From Thunnus maccoyii (lineage: Eukaryota > Chordata > Actinopteri > Scombriformes > Scombridae), in NCBI RefSeq assembly GCF_910596095.1, contig NC_056546.1:23650425-23714424 (forward strand): a stretch of 64,000 nt of DNA. The letters run 5' to 3'. A program made the position numbers and the translations under genes. Positions 37,004 to 55,351 of this stretch are shown here, in pieces (position 1 is the first letter of the stretch; each line of letters begins with the position of its first letter). Under the pieces are notes generated by a model, which saw only the letters and a list, made by a program, of their open reading frames with translations, had not been told where the DNA came from and did not search any database.

Positions 37004-38330
37004 AACTATTTTGTAAAAAAACATTTCTCTTGTTCTTCATTGTCTTTGAGTACAGCCATGAGCTAATTATGAAGTTAAGATAGGGATTTGTTTTTATATT
37101 GCAGAGGAAAAATGGTATTTTTACTGTATGCAATTACAATACATGCTAAGTAACAAACAAAAATACTGATATAAATATTTTTTTGCATCCTCAAAGGATT
37201 CATATTTGCATAATATAAACCTGAACATATGTAAAAATGTATATTTCTAAAAGTTTCAGAGGGAAAGATAGTGATTTTCTTCTTTTTTTTCATTTTACTG
37301 AATTAACTAATTAGAAAGCACTGGAATTTCAACCATCATAATCTCACTTGTCTCCTTTGTGTAGTATTAAAACAGGGTTATCAAGGAGGTAATTTACAAC
37401 ACATCCTTTGTTTCACGTGTGTCAAGTTCTCAGTAGGAGTGATGGCAGGTCATGTCCGCTGCACTGCCTCGCTCTGCTCCCCGGGGAATAAATCATCCTT
37501 TTGTCCAGAGCTCCTGTGCTCTGAGATAAGACACTGTTACGTCAATGGGGACAACAATCTAAACATTTAAAATAGACTATTTTTTGGGATCAGAATTAAT
37601 ATCTGAGTACAATCATTGAACTATTCTTTCTCAAAAAACAAGCTCAAATTTTCTCTGTGAAAATAACCTTTTGGAGTTTAAAATAAAGTATTATATTGAT
37701 CCAATTCTGTTACAGCATAGTCTATTGTAAGAAAGAATGCCATCCACAACTATTCATTATTGGAGCCACACAGCTACATTTAAATGGCAATCATTAGCCA
37801 TTGAAAAGTGATTGTTACAGATTCGAAAAAGTTTGAATGGTGGCACAAGCCGCAGCAGATTAAGGAAGCCTGTGTGCCAGATCCTGCCACGGCTTCAGCG
37901 GGGGAGCAGAAATTAAACTCCATTGTGTGGTAATGGCTGTGTATAATTGCTCTGTTCAGAGCCACTGAAGCATGAATGTCCATAGCTGGACCCAAAGTGC
38001 ATTAAGTATAAGACATCTACAGCAGTGCTTTAAGTGTACTGTCCAACTGCTACTACTCTACAAATCTCATGAGTTGCAATTTGATTTGATTAGGGGGGTA
38101 ACATTTGAAATTATGTGCTGTTTTTAGATTAATTTATATCCAAGTCTGTTTAGTTTAATGCCTCTACTGCACAAAACAGATAAATAAAAAGAAAGGCAGA
38201 TGTGTAGATGGACAAAATCACTGAAAACAAAAATGATTAATTTGTGCACTTTGCTAATCATTGATATTAACCACGGGTGCTTAAGTGCATGTATGATTTG
38301 TGTTGCGAAGGGCTTGTTGGGTCGGTGGAA
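37004..38330. other. atoh7-pkd2l1 spacer, left part
   Basis: No gene recognised. Two GC-richer islands at about 37430-37570 and 37830-37990 stand out from AT-rich surroundings but carry no coding signal. Confidence 0.3.
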
Positions 38331-38720
38331 CAGACTCGACTGATAGACGTGGCACACTGATACAGATGGTCATAATGATTCATACGCCACGTTGAATGTT
38401 TGCATACCTAATAAACGCTTTCTGACAGTTGGCATGCCAAAAATGAATAGATGCCAGAGTCAAAAGTGCCTAGTGGTAATGAGGCACGGACCATCAGTGA
38501 CACTGCAATTACGCTCCTCATTAATTCAGTCACAAGCGGCGAACAGTTGGTGACAGAGAAATAGAATTGACATGCAATTAATTGATTTCCTCAATAGGAG
38601 CACATTATTGGATGAGTTGTTAATCGATAGTGACAACAATGTGCTCAGCATGGAAGTAATTGAGAGGGCCAAACAAAATTAAAATGTCTTTCAACTGCTG
38701 AATTATTTAGCCTTTCAACA
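38330..38720. promoter_or_regulatory. Candidate conserved non-coding element downstream of atoh7
   Basis: A balanced-composition, non-coding block rich in homeodomain-type cores (CATTAATTC, GCAATTAATTG, TTAATCGAT, GTAATTGAG) with CAGATGG and GCCAAAAATG. The flanks are plain AT-rich DNA. Enhancer-like by appearance only. Confidence 0.3.
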
Positions 38721-39444
38721 TGGCTGGCTGTTCTCTTTTATAAGACATTTCCAGCACATGTAGGTGGTTATGTGGTACGGTAGAGAATATGACTACAGAA
38801 TAAAGTTCCTTAAATTTGACAGTATATTTTTATGATTTTAGCTCTTCACTGTCAGTTTGTAGCAGGGTTGTTGGTGAGAAGAATGAAGATTTTTTACATG
38901 CATGGTTTTCTGGTGATGCGTTTTCATTTTACCGAACATGTTGTCTATTGCTAGCATTAAAGTTATTACTTGATTAGAGGCACCTGGTAACTGAAAGTAC
39001 AATCAAATGAGAAAAAACATCCCTGAATGTGAAACAGGCTTGGGAAGAGATACTAGCTCTTACTGGTTAAGGCGTTAAATTGAAAGTGCACCACCGACCA
39101 AAGTAAGGTTACATTTGTTTTTTGAGTATGTGGGTATACCATGAAGTATCCATGCACACATAAGCCAGCCATTAAAAACAGCACACAAGTATGTCAATGT
39201 TGTGTTAGTACCACCCCTACCATGTTATCACCTCAGTGTGTTTTAACTGGGTCTAAATCTCAAGACTACAAAGGCTCCAGTAGAGGACCAGCAGCTCCTC
39301 CCTCAACAAAGCTTATGTCATCCACTCTTTTTATAATCATCTCGCCAGCAGGTGTTCAAAAGCTGCCTACACTGCTCTGCTTCACTTTCCTCCCTGATCC
39401 TGAACACCAGCAGCCCATACAGAGAAACACAGGTGCCTCGCATC

Positions 39445-42400
39445 ATGAAATGCCTGAACAACCGGGCCGACAGCCACCTGACTGGGCAGGTGGAGTGTGA
39501 ATTGGACGCCATGGGCAACGGGGCCTGGGTGAACCAGGGCTACTGTGCCTCCCCTCCACCCCTGCCCCGAGCTGTCAGCACCATCTACAACCCACAGCCG
39601 CTCTTCCAGGGCTCCATGGACAGCATGTACAAACTGGACACCCCCAGCCCATTACCAGAGGAACCAGAGTCTGCTGACCAAAGCCTGGTGAAGAAACGCA
39701 GAGGCTGCTGCTCTTTTATCAAAGGTAAGAAACCATTGTACTGAGTATTTCTGCTTTGAATATAAGTTGAGTATGGATCACACCTTGCCAAGTGATGAAT
39801 GAATAATGAAGACTTTCTTTGGTACTGGTTCAGTCAGCCTGTAAAACCAATTAATCTCTCTCAATATCCTTTTTTAACCTTAAATTCTTGTCAGTTATTT
39901 TGTTGGCTAAACAAAGTAGGCCTTCAACGGAGCATCAGCTGCTTTCTGAATACCAAGGATTAAAGTCAATATGCATGATAGGTCTTAAAAAACACAGTTT
40001 CAGCTTGATAAATAATTTTGTGTCATACTGACATCAATGGTAACTTAAGCTGATTTTCTGTAGGCTTGTGGGGTACAACATTGACTGAAAACACCTCAAA
40101 CAACAGAGAACTGTTTGTCCGAACCACGCTACGGGAGTTACTGGTCTATCTGGTGTTCCTGGTGGATATATGTCTCTGTAAGTATTCAAATCTTACCATT
40201 CAAAAATTTTGTGAATTTGCAATATGTCTATTCCTGACACTTGCAGTAGTTTCAAAATTCAAGTCAAAAATGTTAAGTACCGGGGTGAAACAGCATTTGC
40301 AATTAATTCTTAATTATTTAAAGAAAGTTGTGAAACTTGAGTTAAATTTAATTTTACACCTGCTTAAATACTTGGATTTAATTTACATGAAAGCATGAAA
40401 ATTACCGCTTTTGATACATACATGTAGAACTGCAAATAACAATGATTTTCATTATCGATTAATCTACCGATTATTTTCTTGATTCGTTTGGTCAACAAAA
40501 TGTCAGAAAAAAAGTGAAAAATGACCAGTATAATTTCCCAGAGTCAGGGGTGAGTCTTCAGATGATGACGGTCCAAAACCCAAAAATATTCAGTTTATTA
40601 TCATGTATGACACAGAAAAGCAATAAATCATCACATTTTAGAGGCCAAAACCAGCTAATTTTTTGGCCTTCTTGCTTAAAATAATGATTATTTGATTATC
40701 AAAATAGTTTCTGATGAATTCTATATCAAATGACTAATTGATTCATTGACTAATTGTTGCAGCTCTACATAAATGATCCATGATGTGTCACAGGAGATAA
40801 AGAGAATTCAACAGTGTGTCTGGGTTTGACAAATTGCAATACAACGTATTTTCAGTACAAGTGAATCATATATCTTTGTTGACTGTGTCTGTATTTGTGC
40901 ACTTAATGTCTACGTTTGTATATCTCAATATACATTTTACAATACTTTTTGTTTTTAGCAATGCTAATGATTTGTTGAAGTGCTCACCATGTATATTTGG
41001 GAGGATGTTACTGTAAAGAGCACTCTGGACTGTTGATTTACCATCAAAAGCTTCCCTCTGCTTTAATGCCTACCACAAATGCCCTCCCCATCCCTCTGCC
41101 TGAAAGCCATTGTCCAGCTGAGCATTAGGATTGAAAGGGACATGAGCACTGCTTTCTTGCCTTGTAGCGATAAGAGCATTTGGCCTCGTCCATTGTTGCT
41201 TTGTCTGGGTTAGATTTACATTGTTTGAAGAGGCTATTTGCATCAGGCCAGCGTGCTCTCTCTTCAAACAAATTACAGCCTCTAATCTGGATCCATTTGA
41301 CTGCTGCGGTATAAACAAAGCCGCACAACAAATCTTCACTGAGGCCTTGCATGTCTGCTTCTGAGTTGTCTTATCTTCAGACCGTTGAATGGAGCAACAT
41401 TTAGAGCTGAGCCTGAGCAAAGCCAGATAGGAATCAACAACTGGGCGTTAACAATGTGATTACGTTGTCTTTCAGTGACATACGGTATGACCAGCTCAAG
41501 CACCTACTATTACACTAAAGCCATGACGGACCTGTTTGTGAATACAGCCGGTGAAAATGGGGTTAGGTTTCAGTCCATCGGCACCATGGCTGACTTCTGG
41601 AGTGTGAGTTTTCCTACATATTCATTTCCTCCATGGTCACCACAGTGACAAATCACTGAGAAAAAATTCAATATGAAGAGAGTGTGTGATAATGGCAGAC
41701 AACTAAACTTGCATCATACACTAATACAAACTGTCTTCTGTGTGCAACTGAAACTGCATCCACCCTCTTTTTACATGAACAGTATGCCCAGGGACCATTA
41801 CTGAACGGCCTCTACTGGACTAAGTGGTACAATAACCAGTCCCTGAACAGTGGAGACCAGTCCTTCATCTACTATGAGAACATGCTGCTGGGAGTCCCCA
41901 GGATGAGGCAGATCAAGATCAAGAACAACTCCTGCAAGGTCCACAAAGACTTCCAAGATGAGATCACAGGATGTTTCGATGTCTACAATGAGAAGAAGGA
42001 AGATGATCTCAGCTTCGGTCTCATCAATGGCACTGCGTGAGTGGCTCACTATTTTCATTGCAGGGTTACTTTGGGTGTGCTGTTGGATACAAGAATTGCA
42101 AGACTTTAGCGTTAAAGCTTTTTCTTGAGCTGTTTGTGCTGTCTTGTTCCTCTGCAGCTGGACCTACCACACAGAGAAAGACATCAAGGGTTCCTCTCAC
42201 TGGGGCTTGCTGACCACCTACAGTGGAGCAGGATACTATCAGGACCTGAGTCAAACCAAAGAGGAGAGCTCCATCAAACTGACAGAACTGGTGGACAACC
42301 TTTGGCTCGACCGAGGAACCAGAGCAGTCTTCATTGACTTCTCCACTTACAACGCAAACATCAACATGTTCTGTGTCATCAGGTAAAGAGAAGCTGACAA

Positions 42401-45071
42401 TAGCAGCTTTTGCACTCAATACCCATTGGTTGGTGACCATTTTTGTGGTTGACCAAAGCTTTATCCATTTCTTGTAGGTTGGTAGTTGAATTCCCTGCAA
42501 CTGGTGGAGCAATCCCCTCCTACCAGATACGAACAGTCAGATTGATTCGCTATATCACCTACTGGGATTACTTCATCCTCGGCTGCGAAATGGTTTTCTG
42601 TTTATTCATCCTCTATTATGTTGTGGAGGAGATTCTTGAGCTGCGAATACACAAGTTCGCCTACTTTAAAAGCATCTGGAATATACTGGATATTGTGGTC
42701 ATAATGGTAAGATAACGTATTTGTTATTTTATTCAAACATGTCCTTTCCTCTGATAGGCCTCGAAGAAGTAACATTGTTATCCTTTCCAGCTTGCCATTG
42801 TTGCCATCATATTCAACATTTTCCGTACTGTCAAAGTGGACAACTTGCTTGGCAAACTGCTAGAACAACCTAGCATCTATGCTGATTTTGAATTTCTGGC
42901 ATTCTGGCAAACACAATACAACAACATGAATGCAGTGAACTTGTTCTTTGCATGGATCAAGGTAAGGCCATCTTCCACTCTCAAACATTACGTAGGAACA
43001 TTATCTGGCTGTGGCGTCATCTCCAAAGACTTTTGTGTGTTTTCTTCTTGTCCCTCTAGGTTTTCAAGTACATCAGTTTTAATAAGACTATGACTCAGCT
43101 GTCCTCCACACTGGGTCGATGTGCTAAAGATATCTTGGGATTTGCCGTCATGTTCTTCATCGTGTTCTTTGCCTACGCTCAGCTCGGATATTTACTCTTT
43201 GGGACAGAGGTTGACTCCTTCAGCACCTTCGTCAAGTGCATGTAAGAGGTGTCCAAAGTAGCAGCGACAGCAAAGACTTAAAAAGGATTAAGCATCAACT
43301 ACTTAATCATTTTTCTTTTTCCTTCCTGCAGTTTCACACAGTTCAGGATTATTCTTGGAGACTTTGATTATGATGCCATCGACCGTGCAAACAGAGTTCT
43401 TGGGCCAATCTATTTTGTCACCTATGTGTTCTTTGTTTTCTTTGTTCTACTGGTAAGTTGTTCTGCTACACAAGACATATCATAAAAAGAAAAAGATAAG
43501 CATTCTTTTTACCTTTTCATGCATTTGTTCTTCAGAACATGTTTTTGGCCATCATAAATGACACATATTCTGAGGTTAAGGAGGAGCTCTCATCCCAAAA
43601 AGATGAGCTGCAGATTACTGACATCATCAAACAGGTAACAGAAATCCCATTGTGTTTACATATTGTCTAAAATACTAAAACAGTTTCATAAGTGTTGCAT
43701 AATCTTTTCTTGTAATTCAGAGTTACATGAAGACATTCATGAAGTTGAAACTTAAAAATGAGAAAATATCAGACGTTCAGAAGGCTCTACGGTCTGGATC
43801 TGGAGAAATTGAATTCAAGGACTTCAGAGAAACTCTGAAGGAGTAAGTGACAAAAATATCAAAAAGATTGTTATACCAACTTATTCCAACACAAAGCATA
43901 AAAAATATCCTTCACCACTCTGATGATCTTGTAGGATGGGACATGCTGATCATGAAATTTCAGCAGCTTTCTCACGGTTTGATCGTGATGGGAACCAAAT
44001 TCTAGACGAAGACGAACAAGAGAGGATGAAAACAGAGCTGGAAGAAAAGAGGGTTTGTAGTCGACATGCTGTGACTTGATTTACAAGATCAACATGGCAA
44101 CTTCATGTCATTTTCATATTGTTTTACTTTCTTCTTCTTTAGCTTAACAATCGATAAAGCAAACGTTTATAGAGATCAATTCAAACAATCTGTGTTTTGT
44201 TATTGTTATCATTTTCCTCAGGATGCTCTTTGTGCCGAACTCAACAATCTTGGAATGAATTATGGGAAAGATTTACTGGAGAAGCCTCCCGTGACCGTAA
44301 ATGACCAGAGGAACCACTCTAGTCAAACCTCTGTGGATCGGGAACAGTTTCTAAGGTCTAATGTCTTGAAGTACCTGTTTTGTTCTTTAAATAAGAATTT
44401 CAGACAATCGCAATGGACGTTAAGCAAAATCTGAATTACCTCTCTCTTTCCATGAAAGACTGACCAGGCAGGTTCTCCACCTTGAAAGCTCTGTGGCAGG
44501 CATCACATCCAGGATTGAGTTGATTATGGAGAAACTGGGATTACAAGACAAAACTAAAGGGAACAAAACAGCAGGGAAACTATCTGTGACCAAAAATGAT
44601 GTGAGTAGAAAAATAGGTTGCAGATATTTCTACACCTAGAGAAATCAGTAGTTGTATGCATCAAATGATCTTTTAATGAGAAGCCAAGGGTCTAGAACAC
44701 ATCGCCCTCAATGTACAAATATTAGGGATTCTTGGATTTCATGAAGTACATAAAAAAGTATATTGATGCTATGTAACAAATGTGTTGTGGGTAATGCCAA
44801 AGGGGCATAAATATAACATCAGGAAAAGGTCTCTGATATTTTGTACATTCAGTATATACACAAGTATTCCAGCAAGTTAGACTAGACTTGTATGTCTAAG
44901 TTTTGTTCTTATAAATACAAAATGTTTAATTTTCAATTACCCCCTATCCAGACTGATGAAACTGCCTCAGATGGGAGTGTCCTGCTGTGTGTGGACAGAG
45001 GAACAAAGGCTGAGATGTCTTCACGGAGACCAACCGTTCGTACCAACTCCACATTCGACTGTCATATGTGA
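39445..45071 (+). CDS. pkd2l1: Polycystin-2-like 1, non-selective cation channel (15 coding exons, 812 aa)
   Basis: TRPP-family six-TM cation channel; PKD2L1 marks CSF-contacting spinal neurons in vertebrates and is linked to sour/pH sensing and cilia. Exons: 39445-39724, 40064-40177, 41476-41603, 41783-42036, 42158-42382, 42478-42706, 42791-42961, 43060-43241, 43332-43452, 43536-43634, 43721-43842, 43935-44052, 44222-44355, 44459-44600, 44952-45071; total 2439 nt. Seen in order: TM1 ([14 protein letters not shown], about 119-132); the extracellular polycystin domain with [10 protein letters not shown] and [14 protein letters not shown]2 near 365-386; TM5 [19 protein letters not shown]; pore filter ILGDFD (535-540); an EF-hand loop [12 protein letters not shown] (658-669); and a C-terminal coiled coil. 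Length matches human (805). The start is the first in-frame ATG; a later ATG before GNGAW is possible. The C-terminal tail after the coiled coil diverges from mammals. Confidence 0.96.
40425..40767. mobile_element. Palindromic-ended non-autonomous element, family B copy 3 (pkd2l1 intron 2)
   Basis: Starts GTAGAACTGCAAATAACAAT and ends ACTAATTGTTGCAGCTCTAC, the best-preserved inverted ends of the three copies. The core includes AAAATATTCAGTTTATTATC and GATTATTTGATTATCAAAAT. No transposase frame. Confidence 0.75.
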
Positions 45072-45677
45072 TTAAACTCTGAGAAACAGAATCACGAGTT
45101 ATGTGGAAGTCAGCTGACACGAGGATAACTGGTACATTCACCAAATAATACTTTGTGTTTAACGACATTTCAGGAACGTCTGTTTGATAAAAAGATTCTT
45201 CAGGTTTTAAACTGTTATGACGGTCAGATCAACAACAAAAAACATTGATAGTTTGATTTAAACATGGCAATATTCAACACTTAAAACTCCTTTTAAATTA
45301 CAGTTACTCACATTTCATGGAAATATGTAGATAGTGTATAAAGATGTTTTTGAGATTGCTTGATAGACATCTGCACTAGAGCTAAGACAATAAACTGGTT
45401 AAAGTTTAAGCACAGATATATATATAAGACTACAATGTACTATGTTGTAGAGAAGACTTGAATGTACATCTACATATTATTAGTGTTGTGTAATATATTT
45501 GAACAGTAAGTTAGAACATTAAAGTTGTGCAATATAATTCATTATTAGACAGTACATATGCCACGTAACATCTGACTAAGTCAATGCTTGCTTTGCTTTA
45601 GTCGTTTAATGTTTATGAATTGTTCAAGTTTATTACACTTGCTCAAAAATTATCAACTTGTTTGCACAGTTTGGTGA

Positions 45678-45683
45678 AATAAA
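45678..45683 (+). terminator. pkd2l1: pkd2l1 polyadenylation signal
   Basis: AATAAA at 45678-45683, about 610 bp past the stop codon, is the most distal good hexamer on the plus strand before the convergent tial1 3' region. Confidence 0.4.
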
Positions 45684-48548
45684 TCCACAAAATAATTCTC
45701 AAATAGATTTTATATGCAATATATAGTTCAAAAATTATTCATCACCTCGGTCCACTTCCTAAGCTGCAAACAATTAATGTTGTAACAGCAAACTTGTGAT
45801 GAATTAAGTGTCCGTAGCCACGGTGCAGGTGTGGTTTTATATTTCTCAACATAACTGCAAACAAAAAGGAGGGGACGAATTTTGAGCAAATGTATGGAAA
45901 GTACATGCTGTCTAGTATTTGCATTTTACATTCAGATTGTACAAAATTTAGAACCTCAGTTCCATAACTGTTAAAATGTAATTTACTATGTCTAGTAGAA
46001 CAACTGAAAAGACATAATTTACATTGAATGTATGTTTTTCTGTCAGAGTTTCTGTGTGAGGCAAACAGCACAAATTATTAGTGTCTAATAAATATACTGA
46101 ATGACCAGGTTCAAATGTTTCTTTATTTGAAGTGACTGAGTTTTCCGTTTAAATGGAAAATGGATTTCATCCTTTATTAAACATCACTTCTGTTGTTCAA
46201 CTTATATGCATTATTGTCATAAAAGCAAATTGCCATTACATTCAATATTTTAAGCAACAAATATATTACATGTCAAAAGCGTGCAGTTCAAGCTGAAACA
46301 TCACCTGCTTCCTGCTACTTCCTGAAAATGGCACACAGACTTATTAATGGGAAAATCCACAATGGAAGAGAATTTAGATTTGTGATGGAGCCTCTGTAAA
46401 TAAAGTTTGAATTTACTGACACATCAATTAAGGCTTATTCATAAATCATATTGCTGAAATTTAATGATGGTATTTAATTTCATAACATTCTACCTACAGT
46501 ATGTACATTATTTCTTTCATGAAGGTTTGTGATCAATGTTTATATTTACACACTCAGCCAACACGACCCTGTTTTGTTACATTAAGTCCCCCTAGCTCTA
46601 AACAAACCAAAAAATTACATTATCAGGTTTGTTAGCTAGTACACCAAGAACAGGAAAGTGAAGGAAAGTGAAGTTAACAAGTTACACTGTACAAAATGGC
46701 ACATATGAAAATTAAATCCAAATGGCAGGACGTCTTTATGAATTCTTTGTCACAATTTGTCTGTGATTTTTAAATTATTTGCCTGTGATATATGGTAAAT
46801 AAACTCAGAATGTGCTGAGGGGCAAAAGCAGTGCCTGCTGCCCTGACAAATTAATGACATATTTAGAAAACCTTCCACTTTAAGTGGAATAGACGAAATA
46901 TAAGATAAATTAATTGCATTTTATAGGAAGCCTAACATGACAATTTGTCTTTACAAAGGTGGGTGACTGAAAAGTGATGCAATATAATTAGGGGCCAGTT
47001 TTCTTGCTAAATTAAGTCTGGATCTTTGCAAAACTCTTACAGTCATATGAAAGAAATGACTATAAATTAATTGAGGTTAACAAGAGGAAGGCAAAAGGAA
47101 GGAAATATTTAAGATTTAATATTCCTCTAGGAAACCAGCCCAGAATCAGCATACAGAGTCAACTATGTTTATAAAGTTTGGGGGTTATTAAGATCTTTTT
47201 TACAACATTTTATTTATACAGTGAGCATGTCCTGTAGCATTTCCTTTGCCATGAAACACAGGATTATAAATTAGTCCAATCTAGGCTACATCAAGGTCAA
47301 CTAAACTAAAATCCATCAAAAGTCTGCAAAGAACATGCTGATCACTCCAATATTTAAAAAATCTAATATTTTTTGCTTTTTAGAGCTGTGAAGGTAAAAT
47401 TTTCTTTGTACATAAATTTACCCAAGAGATACCACCACCTGCTTAAATGTCTATTAAAGCCACAGTTGCTTATACAAATAACATGAGTTTCACATATGCT
47501 GGAAAGGTAAACTACCGTCACAGGGCCTCTATTCACAAAGCATTTTTCATTAATATATCAAAATGAGACTGAATTTATAGCTATTGGCTGAAGCCAAGCG
47601 CAGACCAACGTTTAATAGGTTTTTGTGGCTCAGTGCAGTTTGTAAAACAAATTCATTGTGACCCACCATACCCTCTTGATCTGTACATCTGTCTTCTTTG
47701 TGTGCCATTTAAAAAACAGACGTATATTACAAAACTTAATCAATACTTGAAGACTTGAGTTTTGTCATCAAAAATGCCCCAAGTATGACAAGTAAATAAA
47801 CATTTTGACAATTTTGTAACAAACAATTTTTCCATTGAAAATGTTGAAACATTATAAACATATTGGCAAACTGAGAGCAGATATTGCTATAGTTTGATAA
47901 TTCAATATTAATGTTATAAAGTTAGAGGTTCCCAAGGACTTGAATGGTTGTCATATTCCAGTGAGATGCTGGAGGTACATGATGGCTTGTACTACGTGTG
48001 CTTTTAGCTCCACTGAAACACTCAGTCGTTTTGGTTCTATGTATGTTCATTTTCACACTTAATGTTTTTGCTCCATCTCTGAATTTGAGAGGGGAACTAC
48101 ACAGGTTTTGGCCCATTGGTCAACTTACTCAATGTGTGATGATAAGAGGAATGGCATTAAATGATCTCTGTATTCGTTAGATAGCTGTCAGTGACCAATG
48201 CTAACGCTGCGAATTCTCTGCGTAAGGTTTCCAGAGGGTCAAACATTCAAAAAGCTGGTAACATCTACTTTGACAAAGACAGTTGGTTTGGCTTTACTTC
48301 AGAAGCCCAAGAGCACTTTTCTATAACAGAACTATGAATTATCATTAAATGAACTTTTAAAAAAATCTGAGTGAAATGAACACTGTCATTTAAAAAATTA
48401 CTGTTTAGGAGCAACTATTAGCTACAAAGGCTTTGTGAATATGGCCCCTGTCCTTCTTTTACCACAGCAGCTGTCCAGATGAAAGAGCGCTGTGTGGTCT
48501 AAAAGTGTTGACAAACTCCTCTTGGTAATTGACTAAGTTAGGGCCAGC
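45684..48548 (-). other. tial1: tial1 3' UTR region, convergent with pkd2l1
   Basis: AT- and U-rich DNA with no coding exon. Read on the minus strand it most likely forms a long tial1 3' UTR ending near 46.1 kb, about 440 bp from the pkd2l1 polyadenylation signal. Confidence 0.45.
46122..46127 (-). terminator. tial1: tial1 distal polyadenylation signal
   Basis: TTTATT on the plus strand (AATAAA on minus) at 46122-46127 would end a tial1 3' UTR of about 2.4 kb. Another minus-strand hexamer lies near 47209, so alternative polyadenylation is possible. The assignment is positional. Confidence 0.35.
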
Positions 48549-53945
<5,397 letters not shown>

Positions 53946-54082
53946 GGTCGCTGCGGACAGTCACCAGGGGGAGAAAACGTTAGCTAATTGCTAGTTAGGT
54001 AACGTTAATCGACTCCGGTATAAGCTGCTCCAACAAGTAGCTAACTAGCCTTGAAGCTAGCTAACCGGGACGCCAGAATAAA

Positions 54083-54114
54083 CGTCACGCGTGCGAAGTG
54101 CCCCGGTGACGTCA
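54083..54114 (-). promoter_or_regulatory. tial1: tial1 promoter: CRE and half-CRE
   Basis: A perfect palindromic CRE TGACGTCA at 54107-54114 and a half site CGTCA at 54083-54087 lie 140-170 bp upstream of the tial1 ATG in CpG-containing DNA with no TATA box. ATF/CREB-family binding is the standard reading; regulation is inferred. Confidence 0.5.
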
Positions 54115-55230
54115 GAGTAAAGTAATAAAAAGCCGTTGTTTTTTTTTTTACGATTTCAACAGTGGAAAATTATATTCTTAAAGATATCTATGTTTCTCGA
54201 GGCAATTCGTTGATTATTAACTTTAAAAAAAAATCCCACACAGTGAACACGTACAGTACTTATATTTATCACATTAGGCAAAGACTTGTTTTTGAAATGT
54301 ACTGGAAGGGTTCGCTTGTTTTAGTCACCGCTGGTCGGTGGTTCACGGCAGTGGGGACCTTTCTGGAATACGATGAGCTCAGGGGGCGGAAAGGTTTCAG
54401 TGTGGGCACGTTTTGAATATCACATTCATATTTTTGATTAACAAATGATCTTTTATAGCTGTGTTATTCTAACTGTACAAAAGGTACTACTGTACTACTG
54501 TATGAAAAGGACAACCAGTCAAATTAAGAACGATTGTTTTACACTGCATAAACAGTTTATTTACACAAAAATAAAGAAATTAATTTAATCAATACATACA
54601 TTAAAAAGTAGGCTATTTATTTATTGTTTATTTTTCAAAGTACGCCTAAACTGTCACGTCACTTTCCACCGTCATACCGTCAACTAAAGGCAAAAATACA
54701 GCAATTATTATTGTCAATATAGAGCAACAGTAATAATAAAAGGGGATAAATACATATAGGAGCAGCCCATACACATAGTAGACAATATAAAAGTAACGTG
54801 AAAAAATGTAGCTGAATAATATAAGACTGCTGAAAAAATTACTTGCTGGCATACCAATGGGAATACTTTTTTTGAAACTAACAGTGGGAAACCAAAAGGA
54901 ATTTTTGAAATCTTCTCACATACTGGCTTTAATGAGTTAGTCATTATTATTAAAAGGTCAATAAGTATAATTTGTCCACTGCCCTTATTAAATTATCCAG
55001 AAAATCTCCACCAAAGATACTGAAAGTTTATCTTCAGTCTCTCCTCACATCTCTGTGGTTCCAATTTGTGTTGAGTAATAACACTGAGGTCTCCACTTCA
55101 TTACAAGCCACCTTAGAGAAGGGTCCAGGGAGGGCATGGTGGTGGGTGGTTACCAAACACATATCAGTGTTATTGAAATTCCTGTTGGTTGCTGAAGCTT
55201 GCAGAAGTCAGACATACTCCTCAGTTGTGG

Positions 55231-55351
55231 AAATATGTCATGAAATATTCTGGAAACATGTCATGAAATATTTGGAAAGATGTCATGAAATATTCTGGAA
55301 ACATGTCATGAAATATTTGGAAAGATGTCTTGAAATACTCTGGAAACATCA
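55231..55351. repeat. Minisatellite, about 45-bp unit
   Basis: About 2.7 copies of a unit made of two related halves, TGTCATGAAATATTCTGGAA and TGTCATGAAATATTTGGAAA, separated by ACA or GA. The last copy has drifted (TGTCTTGAAATACTC). Confidence 0.85.
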
